Shown: piece by piece, positions 25,786-34,985 of the stretch | Numbering within the stretch: the first letter of the stretch is position 1 | Layout: every line of letters begins with the position of its first letter | DNA from: Gemmatimonadota bacterium | GTDB lineage: Bacteria; Gemmatimonadota; Gemmatimonadetes; Longimicrobiales; Gaopeijiaceae | Assembly: GCA_027623325.1 (NCBI GenBank) | Contig: JAQBXY010000002.1 | Span: 62,001 to 126,000 of the forward strand | DNA: 64,000 nt | Direction of reading: 5' to 3' | Position numbers and translations under genes: made by a program | The notes under the pieces: model-generated | Seen by the model: only the letters and a program-made list of their open reading frames with translations | The model's database searches: none | Told to the model about the DNA's origin: nothing

Positions 25786-27506
25786 GCAGAGCCCGCCGGA
25801 TCCGTGAGGCGATCGTGCGCTCCGAGACCGAGGCCGAGGGCGGCGCGCCGCTTCATCTCGTCGGCAACGAGCCTCACGGGAATCGATCCGTACGACAGAA
25901 AGGCATCGTGAAAAGACCGCATCGTGAATCTCTCTCCGAGGGTCGCCATGAGGTCCCGCCTCAGGGCATGGATCTGGTCGGTTCCCATCAGATAGATCAA
26001 AGCGGCCCCTGGGAACATGCTGTTCTTGACCGCCTCTGCTTCGGCGGCGCCGCGACTCATACCGGCCCGATCGATGTAAAAGGCTGCTGCCTCCGTCAGG
26101 CTCATCCGCCGGTGGTGCAATTCTACGTCGACGATGGCCCGAGCACACATGCGAATCCTCGAATGATGCTCGGAAAAGCGCTCGCGAGGGGTCAGGCCCC
26201 CGGCCTCTGCCATGAGATCGGTCGCGTAGCAGGCCCAGCCTTCGGCCATGGTGGCCCCGCAATACATGGCGATGCGGGATGCACAGTCGACCGCCGCGAT
26301 TCTCCCGATGCGCGACGGCGATCGGAACGCATGCCAGTTCTGGACGTGGTGTCCGATCCCTCCGTGGTGGACGACGTGGTTCAGCTTGATCACGGAGTCG
26401 TTGTGCGTTCGAAGGAGCGCCGCCCGATCGGCTTCGGGGACGGACTCGTCGATCGGAGTCACCAAGTAGTCGTGCACCGGGGGGCCAGCGAACGCGGCGG
26501 GCGAGCGATAGAAGAGGAAATACAGGTCGGGGGCGGCAGCGCGCGACCACGCTGGCCGAGGCACGTACCGCAGGGGGAAGTCGGGCCAGGTGAGCAGGTC
26601 GCGCTCCAGGGCGACGGCGCGCATCTCGCTCCAGATGTCCCCGTAGCGCGTGTAGTATCCGTCCAGGTCGGACCCGACGTCGGCCAGCTCGGCGACGACG
26701 TCTTCCGGTCGCTCGGACCCGAAGTCCGGAGCCGCGTCGATGCACCACGATTCGACCGCCGCCATCTCCTCCCGGGCATATTCGGCGATCTCGTCTGCGG
26801 ATTGGGTGAGGAAGTGTCCATCGCGGAGGTAGAGATCGAAGGTGTCCGGCCCGCAGGCGACGTCCTCGCGGGGCCGGTCCAGGAGAGTGCCTTCGAGGAA
26901 GTCGTGGAAGTCGGACAGTGAGGTCGCCGCTCGGTCTGCCTCCTGCTTCAGCGCCGACCCCCTACCCGCGGCTGAGTCGAGATGGGTGACGCCCTCCCGC
27001 AGAAAGGCCAGACCCCCGCGACACTCGCGCAGGGCTCGACGGGTCCAGCTCTCGGGGGCAGTGACGAGATGTGCCTGCGCCTGGCCAAGAAAGTCTGGTA
27101 GGGCTCCCATCCGGGCTCGCATGGCATCGAGGCGCTCGGCCTCGGGGGCAAAGTCGGACAAGACGAGCGACATCAGCCCGAACACGGCCTCACCTACGTG
27201 ATGGCTCGGGTTTTCCAGGAAATGTCCCGATTCGTACTCGCGAAGCTGGATTCGCAGGAATCCCTCGGCGAGGCGGCGATCGATATCCGCGAGCGGACGT
27301 TGCGCGTCGTCGGCCGCGTCATCTTCGGCGAGCAGGGTCCGCATCTCAGAGATAGTCGCGCTGACGCCCCCCGCGCTCAGGTCGGGGAGTTGGTGATCGT
27401 GGGCGTGGACACCGATGAACGTGGCGTTCACCGGGCGGCGTTCGTGGTACGAGCGAAGGAAACGGTCGAGCCACGGCTCTGGGCCGATCTTTGGGCGGTC
27501 GGGCAT
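25782..27506 (-). CDS. DUF885-family protein with degenerate zinc motif
   Basis: 574 residues from ATG 27506 (ATG 27551 or 27656 are also in frame; none has a strong ribosome site). The DUF885 fold is recognisable, but the HExxPGH zinc site reads HHGGIGHH (…VVHHGGIGHHVQNWHAF), so the catalytic glutamate is replaced by histidine. The downstream family block MAEGWACYATDLMAEAG is intact. Together with the next gene, which keeps HEGYPGH but has lost most of the EGWA block, the pair looks complementary. Whether it is active is open. It is the first gene of the operon running to the binding protein. Confidence 0.8.
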   Translation of the reverse strand: MPDRPKIGPEPWLDRFLRSYHERRPVNATFIGVHAHDHQLPDLSAGGVSATISEMRTLLAEDDAADDAQRPLADIDRRLAEGFLRIQLREYESGHFLENPSHHVGEAVFGLMSLVLSDFAPEAERLDAMRARMGALPDFLGQAQAHLVTAPESWTRRALRECRGGLAFLREGVTHLDSAAGRGSALKQEADRAATSLSDFHDFLEGTLLDRPREDVACGPDTFDLYLRDGHFLTQSADEIAEYAREEMAAVESWCIDAAPDFGSERPEDVVAELADVGSDLDGYYTRYGDIWSEMRAVALERDLLTWPDFPLRYVPRPAWSRAAAPDLYFLFYRSPAAFAGPPVHDYLVTPIDESVPEADRAALLRTHNDSVIKLNHVVHHGGIGHHVQNWHAFRSPSRIGRIAAVDCASRIAMYCGATMAEGWACYATDLMAEAGGLTPRERFSEHHSRIRMCARAIVDVELHHRRMSLTEAAAFYIDRAGMSRGAAEAEAVKNSMFPGAALIYLMGTDQIHALRRDLMATLGERFTMRSFHDAFLSYGSIPVRLVADEMKRRAALGLGLGAHDRLTDPAGSA

Positions 27507-27688
27507 CGTCGGAAAATGGTGCAACCACACGGCTTCGCCAGGTGCGGACATACTGGCCCGCGGCAGAGGCACCCCGTATTCTGTAGAGTGCCCCGAGCGC
27601 AATTCGGCTTCTCTCAGCCTTTTGAGGGGAGTGCGTGTCGTTACATTGTATCCCACGGTCCCAACTCAGCGCGTGACGCGAGGCTGGA

Positions 27689-30136
27689 ATGAACGCTTCT
27701 GCATCTGCAATGCTCCTCACCGGGCTTCTTCTTCTCGGCTTGGCAGGGGATGTGGGGATCGATTCCACCCCCTTGGTGGCTCCGGTCGCTCCCACGGAAT
27801 GGGTCGAGACCGCCGCGGCGGACCCCAACGAGGTCATCGAAGAGTTCTGCACGCGTTGTCATAGCGAACAAAGGCAGCGCGGGGGCCTGGTGCTGGAGGG
27901 CTTCGACGTGGGTGCCGCCGCCGACCACGCGGATATCTCGGAGCGGATGATCAAGAAGCTTCGTGCGGGCATGATGCCGCCCTCCGGCGCGCGTCGACCT
28001 GATGCCGAAGCGCTCGAAGAGTTGGTGTCCCAGCTCGAAAGCACCATCGACGCCGCGTGGAAGAAGAATCCCGAGCCCGGAACGCGAGTCTTTCAGAGAC
28101 TCAACCAGGCGGAGTATGCGGCGGCGGTCGAGCACCTTCTGGGAATCCGGGTGGATGTGACGAGCTTCCTCCCGCTCGATACCAAGAGTGCCAACTTTGA
28201 TAACATCGCCGACGTCCAGATGCCGTCGACCACGGTGGTCGAGGGGTATCTGCGGGCGGCGGGCCAGATCAGCCGGGTCGCCCTAGGTGACCCCGAGGCC
28301 GAAGTGGCGAACACGATCTACCGGATGCCGCGCGTATCCTCGCAGAGGGAGAAGGTCGACGGTGCGCCGTTCGGCACGAGGGGTGGCTTGTCGGTCGTCC
28401 ACAACTTCCCCGCGGACGGCAAGTACGTCTTCCACATCATGCCGTACAACGCGGTCGAGGGTGAGGTCTTCGGGCGCACGTACGGGGGCGATCAGATCGA
28501 GGTCTCCATCGACGGTGAGCGCATCGCGCTGATGTCGATCGACCGGTGGATGCACGAGTCCGAGCCGTCCGGGTTGAACATGCGGACCGATTCGATCCAG
28601 GTGTCGGCGGGCCCACACAGGGTCACCGCAGCCTTCGTTCGTCAATTCGAGGGGGACGTGGACGACCTGATTCGTCCGATCGATCACACCCTCGCCGATG
28701 GTCAGATCGGTATCGGATATGGTGTCACGACTCAGCAGCACTTGCAGCGTCTGACCGTACTGGGGCCGTTCGAGGTGACAGGCGTCTCCGACACGCCCAC
28801 GCGCAGCTTCGTCTTCAGTTGCCGTCCGACCTCGCCGGGTGAAGAGCGACCCTGCGCGGAGAGCATCGTGCGGAGGCTTGCTCAGCGTGCCTACCGCCGT
28901 GACGCGACCCCGAGTGATGTAGCGGGCCTCATGCAGTTCTACGACCAGGGCTCGGAGAGCCGTGGCTTCGAGGGCGGTGTGCGGTTGGCGCTCCAGGCGA
29001 TCCTCGCGAGCCCTCACTTCATTTTCCGGATGGAGGAGACGCCGCGAGACGTTCGGCCGGGGGAGATCTACGACATTCGCGACGCCGACTTGGCCTCGCG
29101 GCTCTCCTTCTTCCTCTGGGGCACTCCACCGGACGACGAGCTCGTTCGTCTCGCCGATGCGGGTCGTCTTGCGAATGACGATGAAGTCGAACGGCAGGTT
29201 CGGAGAATGCTCGCGGATCCGCGGAGCGAAGCACTGGCGACCCGATTTGCGGCGCAGTGGCTCCGGTTACAGGACCTCGACAAGATTCGGCCCGATGCGC
29301 TGAGTTACCCCTACTACGATCAGACGCTCGCCGACGCGATGCACCGTGAGACCGAGCTGCTCTTCGATCACATTCGCAGCGCGGACCGGCCCATCACGGA
29401 ATTGCTGACGGCGGACTACACGTACGTGAACGAGCGGCTCGCTCGCCATTACCAGATTCCCGGCGTGATCGGCACGGATTTCCGGCAGGTTCAGTACCCG
29501 GACGCGAGCCGCCGTGGCCTGTTGGGGCACGGGAGTATCCTCACCCTCACCTCGCACGCGAGCCGTACGTCTCCCGTGTTGAGAGGGAAGTGGGTCATGG
29601 AAGTGCTCTTGGGCTCTCCGCCGCCCCCGCCGCCCCCGAACGTGCCGGATTTGGAAGAGACGGAAGGCGCGGACGACGGTCGATTCCTGACGGTCCGTGA
29701 GCGCATGGAGCAACATCGCGCGAATCCCGCGTGCAGTTCGTGCCACAACGTGATCGACCCGATCGGACTTTCGTTCGAGAACTTCGATGTCACGGGCGCC
29801 TGGCGTGCGCGCGACGGCGGCAACCTCGTCGATGCGGCCGGGGAATTGTACGATGGGACCGTGATCGACGGGGTCGCCGACCTTCGCGCCGCCATTCTGC
29901 AGCGTCCTGAAGTGTTCTACCGCATCTTTACCGAAAACATGATGGCGTACGCGCTGGGCCGACGAGTCGAGTATTTCGACATGCCGTCCATCCGAGGGAT
30001 CACGCGTGACGCTGCCGAGCAGGATCATCAGCTGTCCGCTTATGTGCTGGGCATCGTGAACGCGCCTGCGTTCCGGAGCAGCCGGGCGGAGGCAGCCGTG
30101 GTCACCCAGCCGGTGACCGATCAGGGCAACAACTAG
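27689..30136 (+). CDS. DUF1592-family di-haem cytochrome c protein
   Basis: 815 residues with an N-terminal signal peptide (AMLLTGLLLLGLAGDVG). Two haem c motifs: CTRCHSE near residue 53 and CSSCHNV near residue 682, the latter inside the DUF1588 block (NVIDPIGLSFENFDVTGAWR). In between are the DUF1587 (RLNQAEYAAAVEHLLG), carbohydrate-binding-like, DUF1595, DUF1592 (LASRLSFFLWGTPPDDEL) and C-terminal DUF1585 regions. This architecture is common in Planctomycetota, Acidobacteriota and Gemmatimonadota and its activity is unknown. The partner DUF1552 gene follows 41 bases later. Confidence 0.92.
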   Translation: MNASASAMLLTGLLLLGLAGDVGIDSTPLVAPVAPTEWVETAAADPNEVIEEFCTRCHSEQRQRGGLVLEGFDVGAAADHADISERMIKKLRAGMMPPSGARRPDAEALEELVSQLESTIDAAWKKNPEPGTRVFQRLNQAEYAAAVEHLLGIRVDVTSFLPLDTKSANFDNIADVQMPSTTVVEGYLRAAGQISRVALGDPEAEVANTIYRMPRVSSQREKVDGAPFGTRGGLSVVHNFPADGKYVFHIMPYNAVEGEVFGRTYGGDQIEVSIDGERIALMSIDRWMHESEPSGLNMRTDSIQVSAGPHRVTAAFVRQFEGDVDDLIRPIDHTLADGQIGIGYGVTTQQHLQRLTVLGPFEVTGVSDTPTRSFVFSCRPTSPGEERPCAESIVRRLAQRAYRRDATPSDVAGLMQFYDQGSESRGFEGGVRLALQAILASPHFIFRMEETPRDVRPGEIYDIRDADLASRLSFFLWGTPPDDELVRLADAGRLANDDEVERQVRRMLADPRSEALATRFAAQWLRLQDLDKIRPDALSYPYYDQTLADAMHRETELLFDHIRSADRPITELLTADYTYVNERLARHYQIPGVIGTDFRQVQYPDASRRGLLGHGSILTLTSHASRTSPVLRGKWVMEVLLGSPPPPPPPNVPDLEETEGADDGRFLTVRERMEQHRANPACSSCHNVIDPIGLSFENFDVTGAWRARDGGNLVDAAGELYDGTVIDGVADLRAAILQRPEVFYRIFTENMMAYALGRRVEYFDMPSIRGITRDAAEQDHQLSAYVLGIVNAPAFRSSRAEAAVVTQPVTDQGNN

Positions 30137-30177
30137 ACAAGCCGACGAAACACCAACCTCGAGCGAGGATCATTACG

Positions 30178-31566
30178 ATGGATTTCATCACCGGAAAGCA
30201 CATTTCACGCCGCGCGATGCTCAAGGGCATGGGTGCAGGCGTCGGCCTGCCGCTTCTGGACGCGATGGTCCCTGCAGCCCGGCCCGCGCATGCCACGGAA
30301 GCCGGCCGGGCCGCGGACAGCACGCGCCTCGTTTGTATCGAGAACGTTCACGGCAGTGCCGGTTCCAATGACCTCGGCGCTTCGCTTGGGCTCTGGTCTC
30401 CCAAGGAGACGGGCAAGGACTTCGATCTGTCGCTGAGCAGCATGAACCCTCTGGATCCGTACCGGAAGTATCTGACGATCGTCAGTGACACGGATTCCAG
30501 GATGGCCGACGCGTTCTCGCCGGCCGAGATCGGAGGTGACCATTTCAGAACGACGGCGGTCTTCCTCACCCAGTCGCATCCCAAGCAGACACAGGGTTCT
30601 GACGTCTCTGCCGGTACGTCGTTCGACCAGGTCTACGCCCAGTCGATCGCGGGGCAGACGCCCATTCCCTCCATTCAGCTGACCATCGAGAACGTCGATC
30701 AGGCGGGTGGATGTGCCTACGGCTACTCCTGCGTCTATACCGATACCATCAGTTGGGCGTCGCCCACTCAGCCGCTCCCCATGATCCGTGATCCGCGGGC
30801 CGTGTTCGAGCAGCTCTTCGGAGCGGGCGGCACGCCGACGCAGCGGGCCGAACGACTCGCCACCGATCGGAGCATCCTCGACTGGGTCATGGGCGAGATG
30901 TCCGGGCTGCGGCGTGACCTCGGACCCGCCGACCAGCACCGACTCGATCTGTACACCACCAACATCCGTGAGCTCGAGACCCGCATTCAGCGCATCGAGG
31001 CCCAGAACGCGAGTGGTGACGAGCGAGAAATTCCGGAAGCGCCGGTTGGGGTTCCGGACGATTTCGCAGAGCACATGAGGCTCATGTTCGATCTGCAGGT
31101 GCTCGCCTTCATGTCCGATACGACTCGCGTCTTCTCGCTCAAGCTGGGTCGAGATGCGTCCCCGCGCGTCTATCCCGAGAGTGGCTCGAGCAGCCCCTTC
31201 CATGCCGCGTCGCACCATGGCGGCCGCGAAGAGAGAGTGCGGGAGTTCGCGAAGATCAACACGTACCACGTGTCCATGATCCCCTACTTCCTCGACCGGC
31301 TCGCGGCGGTTACGGAGGGTGACGGGACACTGCTCGACAAGACGATGGTGATGTACGGGTCGGCAATGGCTGATTCGAACCTGCACAACCACATCCGTTG
31401 CCCACTCTTCGTGGTGGGTGGTGCGAACGGCAAGTTGGCGGGTGAGAATCACATTCGCGCGACTCCGGGCACCCCGATGGCCAACGTGATGCTGTCACTG
31501 CTTCACAAGCTTGGCGTCGAGGACCGGGAAAGCTTCGGCAACAGCAACGGGACCTTCGCGATCTAG
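30178..31566 (+). CDS. DUF1552 protein, Tat-exported
   Basis: 462 residues. The N-terminus HISRRAMLKGMGAGVG is a twin-arginine signal with a following hydrophobic stretch, so the folded protein is exported. The rest matches DUF1552: ending in MVMYGSAMADSNLHNHIRCPLFVVGGANGKLAGENHIR and VMLSLLHKLGVEDRESFGNSNG, with FHAASHHGG upstream. The histidine-rich pieces resemble alkaline-phosphatase-superfamily metal sites, as in the related DUF1501 family; that is inference. It is always reported next to DUF1592 cytochrome genes in this kind of genome, so they likely form one system. Confidence 0.92.
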   Translation: MDFITGKHISRRAMLKGMGAGVGLPLLDAMVPAARPAHATEAGRAADSTRLVCIENVHGSAGSNDLGASLGLWSPKETGKDFDLSLSSMNPLDPYRKYLTIVSDTDSRMADAFSPAEIGGDHFRTTAVFLTQSHPKQTQGSDVSAGTSFDQVYAQSIAGQTPIPSIQLTIENVDQAGGCAYGYSCVYTDTISWASPTQPLPMIRDPRAVFEQLFGAGGTPTQRAERLATDRSILDWVMGEMSGLRRDLGPADQHRLDLYTTNIRELETRIQRIEAQNASGDEREIPEAPVGVPDDFAEHMRLMFDLQVLAFMSDTTRVFSLKLGRDASPRVYPESGSSSPFHAASHHGGREERVREFAKINTYHVSMIPYFLDRLAAVTEGDGTLLDKTMVMYGSAMADSNLHNHIRCPLFVVGGANGKLAGENHIRATPGTPMANVMLSLLHKLGVEDRESFGNSNGTFAI

Positions 31567-31609
31567 AGCAACGACATTGTCGGGGGTCGACGCCTCCGGG
31601 GAACTCGAA

Positions 31610-33502
31610 ATGATGGCTACGAACAGGATCACACGGTTACGGCTCGGATCGATCTTCGCGCTGAGCATTATGCTGGCCGGCGCGACGCCTGCCGAATCAC
31701 CCGTTGCAGACGCCGCGCAGGCCGGCGACGTCGCACAGGTTCGCGCGCTATTGCAGCAGGGTGCCGACGCCAACGCGGCGCAGGCCGACGGTCTAACGGC
31801 GCTGCACTGGGCTGCGATGAGCAACAACCGGCAGATCGTTGACCTGCTGCTGTATGCCGGAGCGACTGTGCGGCCGCTGACGCGGGTCGGTGGGTATACG
31901 CCGCTTCACCTGGCGGCGCGGGCCGGTCACGAGGACGTCGTCGGCGCTCTGCTGGCCGGGGGTGCCAACGCGAATGCCTTCACGACGACCGGGGTCACCG
32001 CCATGCACTTCGCCGCTCAGGCCAACGCGGCTGGTGTGATTCGAGCTCTTTCGGCGCACGGCGGCGACGTCGATGCTCCCGACGCGTTCCAGAGCCGGAC
32101 TCCTCTCATTTTTGCGGCTTCCCGTAACGCGAGCAGTGCGGTCGCCGCGCTGCTCGACGCGGGAGCCGACCCTTCGATCGTGACGGATCTGAAGGACTAC
32201 ACACAGCGGAAGAAGTTCGACGACGACGAGCGTGCCCGACGAGCCCGCGTGCGTGCGGCAGAGGCCGGCACGCCGGCTGGCGGAGGGCGTGGGGGTCCAG
32301 GTGGAGCTCCCGGTGCACAGGCAGCAGCGGGTGGGCAGGGTGCGACCCCCCCCGACCGCGCGACACCGCCTGATCCGGACGATCCACCTCCGCCCCCTGG
32401 GGCGGCAGCGCCGGAACAGCCGGCGACGCCTCCCGCGGATGAGCCCGTCATCCGGGCGTTGTCCGGAGAGGAGCAAATCGGAGTTCAGGGTGGCTTCTCA
32501 GCACTCCACTACGCGGCTCGTGAGGGCCACATCGAGACAGCGGTACTTCTTCTCGATCGGGGCGCTGATATCGACCAGGTATCGGGCGGTGATCAGTCCA
32601 GCCCGTTGCTCGTGTCGATCATCAACGGCAACTACGATCTCGCGAAGATTCTGATCGAGCGCGGGGCTGACGCCAACCTCGTCAGCGACGATGGCGCGGG
32701 GCCGCTCTTCGCAACGTTGAACATCGAGTGGTCGCTGCGCACCTGGTATCCGCAGCCCCAGATGTTTCGTAGCCAGGCGACGTCGTATCTCGACCTCATG
32801 GAGCTGTTGCTCGTCGCCGGTGCCGACCCGAACCAGCGGACGAGCACGCACATCTGGTACGCGGCCTACAACGCCGGCCGCATGGGGGTCGACTTCACGG
32901 GAGCGACCCCGTTCTGGCGGGCGGCTTATGCGACCGATGTCGCGGCGATGCGCCTGTTGGTCGATCACGGAGCGGATCCGAACATCTGGACCATGAAGCT
33001 ACCAGATCGGCGTCGTGGCTTCGTCGATCCGAATTTCCTGCCGGTACAGCCGGACAACGAGGATGATGAGGAAGAGAAAGATCCGTCCGGACTGCCGCCG
33101 GTGCCGGTCGGCGGACCGGGGATTCATCCGATCCACGCGGCATCGGGAGTCGGCTTCGGAACGTCTCGGGTGGCCCAGCAGCATCGGAGCGTGCCCGACG
33201 GGTGGCTTCCGGCCATGAAGTACTTCGTGGAAGAGCTCGGGGTGGATCCGAATCTTCGAGACATGGACGGCTTCTCGCCTGTCCACCATTCGGCGGCACG
33301 GGGCGACAATGCGACGATCCTGTACCTGGTCGAGCAGGGCGCCGACGTGACCACGATCAGTCGACGGGGCCACACGACGGCGGACATGGCGAACAGTCCC
33401 GAACAGCGAGCCCAGCCGCATCCGGCGACCATCGCGCTCCTCGAGAAGCTCGGCTCGAAGAACAACCACAACTGCCAGTCGTGCGGGACGGGCGGCAACT
33501 AA
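31610..33502 (+). CDS. Exported ankyrin-repeat protein with Gly/Pro/Ala and acidic linkers
   Basis: 630 residues from ATG 31610; the frame open from 31511 overlaps the preceding gene. A signal peptide (LGSIFALSIMLAGATPAES) precedes four to five ankyrin repeats (DAAQAGDVAQVRALLQQGAD, TPLHLAARAGHEDVVGALLAGG, TAMHFAAQANAAGVIRALSAHG, TPLIFAASRNASSAVAALLDAG), a low-complexity Gly/Pro/Ala linker at about 200-290, more repeats, an acidic linker (QPDNEDDEEEKDPSG) and a last repeat. The C-terminus ends in a CxxC (NCQSCGTGG) with no haem histidine. It follows DUF1552 by 43 bases and probably belongs to the same unit, as a binding partner outside the cytoplasm. Confidence 0.88.
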   Translation: MMATNRITRLRLGSIFALSIMLAGATPAESPVADAAQAGDVAQVRALLQQGADANAAQADGLTALHWAAMSNNRQIVDLLLYAGATVRPLTRVGGYTPLHLAARAGHEDVVGALLAGGANANAFTTTGVTAMHFAAQANAAGVIRALSAHGGDVDAPDAFQSRTPLIFAASRNASSAVAALLDAGADPSIVTDLKDYTQRKKFDDDERARRARVRAAEAGTPAGGGRGGPGGAPGAQAAAGGQGATPPDRATPPDPDDPPPPPGAAAPEQPATPPADEPVIRALSGEEQIGVQGGFSALHYAAREGHIETAVLLLDRGADIDQVSGGDQSSPLLVSIINGNYDLAKILIERGADANLVSDDGAGPLFATLNIEWSLRTWYPQPQMFRSQATSYLDLMELLLVAGADPNQRTSTHIWYAAYNAGRMGVDFTGATPFWRAAYATDVAAMRLLVDHGADPNIWTMKLPDRRRGFVDPNFLPVQPDNEDDEEEKDPSGLPPVPVGGPGIHPIHAASGVGFGTSRVAQQHRSVPDGWLPAMKYFVEELGVDPNLRDMDGFSPVHHSAARGDNATILYLVEQGADVTTISRRGHTTADMANSPEQRAQPHPATIALLEKLGSKNNHNCQSCGTGGN

Positions 33503-33542
33503 GAATCGCGAAAAACGCGCATAGCGTTGACGGAGTGAAGTA

Positions 33543-34070
33543 ATGAAGCGCGTTGTTTTCGCAGGATTTCTGGCCGTTGGACTCGTCGTGCCCTCCGGGG
33601 CCACGGCGCAGGACACGGACATCAATCGGTATACGCTCGAAGACTTGGGCGGCGTCTTTGTGAGGATCGAGGTCGGGGACGCATGTCAGGGCTCCGGAAT
33701 CACGTCTGCGGCGTATGAGGCCAACGTGTCGCTCCAGCTCATCGAGGCCGAGGTCGGCGTGCTGACTCGATCCGAGATGCTGACACACCCTGCTATGCCG
33801 GAGCTTCGCATCTCGCTCGATTGTGCGGGCGGGGCCAACGGATCCGCGGGTGCGATGGCGTATTCGGTCGGCCTCCGGGTTCAGCAGGCGGCCCAGATGC
33901 TCCGGGATACCCAGATTACCCTGCCGGAAGCGGTAACCTGGTACGCACTGAAAGTCGGCGTGACTTCCCCGGGGGAGGCGGCCGAAGACGTGGGAGCTAC
34001 ACTCACGGAGCAGGTCGCGCTGTTCGCAGCGGCGTGGGCCTCGGCCCATGAGGGCGGCGAGGGGCGGTAG
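33543..34070 (+). CDS. Exported orphan protein
   Basis: 175 residues. Signal peptide MKRVVFAGFLAVGLVVPSGA then ATAQDTD. The mature part contains two cysteines (DACQGSG and SLDCAGGANG), helix-rich C-terminal half (VGLRVQQAAQMLRDTQITL, EQVALFAAAWASAHEGGE) and a short beta start (LEDLGGVFVRIEVGD). I do not recognise a family. It sits between the ankyrin gene (41 bases) and DUF1028 (70 bases), in the same orientation, so it could be part of the cluster. Confidence 0.6.
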   Translation: MKRVVFAGFLAVGLVVPSGATAQDTDINRYTLEDLGGVFVRIEVGDACQGSGITSAAYEANVSLQLIEAEVGVLTRSEMLTHPAMPELRISLDCAGGANGSAGAMAYSVGLRVQQAAQMLRDTQITLPEAVTWYALKVGVTSPGEAAEDVGATLTEQVALFAAAWASAHEGGEGR

Positions 34071-34139
34071 AGCTACCCCCGCCTTGCCCCGCGAAGGTGC
34101 GAGGCGGCATCCTTGGGGCCCCGTACACAAGGAGTCGTC

Positions 34140-34985
34140 ATGCGTCGTCCGATCCTCGCCCCGTTTCGGGGGCTTTTATGCATTCTGGTCGCCTCAGTGC
34201 TGCTTCCTTCGACCGTCTCGGCGACCTGGTCGGTTATCGCCGTCGATGCACGGACGGGCCGAGTCGTCGTCGCTTCCGCGACCTGTGTCGCCCAGTCGCG
34301 CCTGATCAGCTTTCCGGCCAAGGGACTCATGGATGTGCAGGCCATCGTGGTCCCGGGCGTAGGCGTCGCTGCGGCCCAAGCGGGCGTCGATCGCACGCGG
34401 AGTAACCAGACGCTCATCTACGAACAGTTGAGGGAAGGCACGGACCCGCGCCTCATTCTCGACATGCTGCGCGCCGATCCGAGCATTGAGAGTCGGCAGT
34501 TCGGCATCGTCGACCTCCAGGGCCGATCGATCGGCTTCTCCGGAAGCGGCAACAGCGCGGCTTCGCTGTCGGTTCAGGGTCGGGTTGCGGGCACGGACAT
34601 CTACTTCTCGGTGCAGGGCAACATCCTCGCCTCCGATGCGGTCGTGACCAAGGCCGCAGCGGCGCTTCGGACGGCCCAGGGTGACGTGATCGACAAGGTC
34701 ATGGCCGCCATGGAGGCGGCAGATGAAGCGGGAGGCGATCGGCGTTGCACCTGTGAAACCGAGCCCGTGCCAGACGCCGCGTGCGACGGTCGCAATGCCC
34801 ACGTCGCCTACATTCTCGCGGCCGACCGTGACGATCCGGTCGGAGAGACGTTCAACGACGGCGACTACTACATGTTCATCGATGTCACCGACGAGAACAT
34901 CGAGTCGCACGAGAACGGCAATCCCGTGATCACGCTTCGTATGCGCTACGACCAGTGGCGGGCCCAGGGAGGGGCCCCACAATGA
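34140..34985 (+). CDS. DUF1028 protein (Ntn-hydrolase-like), exported
   Basis: 281 residues from ATG 34140, preceded by AAGGAG; the longer frame from 34113 is not needed. A signal peptide ends near STVSA, leaving ATWSVIAVDARTGRVVVASATCV, which is the conserved DUF1028 start. The segment PAKGLMDVQAIVVPGVGVAAAQAGVDRTRSNQ and QFGIVDLQGRSIGFSGSGNS are the family's other blocks. C-terminal residues include a CTCETEPVPDAAC cysteine cluster. DUF1028 is thought to be an Ntn-hydrolase-like fold of unknown substrate. Its TGA overlaps the ATG of the next gene. Confidence 0.86.
   Translation: MRRPILAPFRGLLCILVASVLLPSTVSATWSVIAVDARTGRVVVASATCVAQSRLISFPAKGLMDVQAIVVPGVGVAAAQAGVDRTRSNQTLIYEQLREGTDPRLILDMLRADPSIESRQFGIVDLQGRSIGFSGSGNSAASLSVQGRVAGTDIYFSVQGNILASDAVVTKAAAALRTAQGDVIDKVMAAMEAADEAGGDRRCTCETEPVPDAACDGRNAHVAYILAADRDDPVGETFNDGDYYMFIDVTDENIESHENGNPVITLRMRYDQWRAQGGAPQ

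Noticed and set aside
24601-26748. Minus-strand 715-codon frame as one DUF885 protein
   Set aside because: The first 320 codons are basic, cysteine-free shadow sequence over the coding region of the other DUF885 gene. The family protein begins at ATG 25785 in an ATGA overlap.
27622-27651. Sigma-70-like promoter (TTGAGG, 18-base gap, TTGTAT) before the DUF1592 gene
   Set aside because: Both boxes deviate from consensus and the spacing is not exact; too weak to list as a feature.
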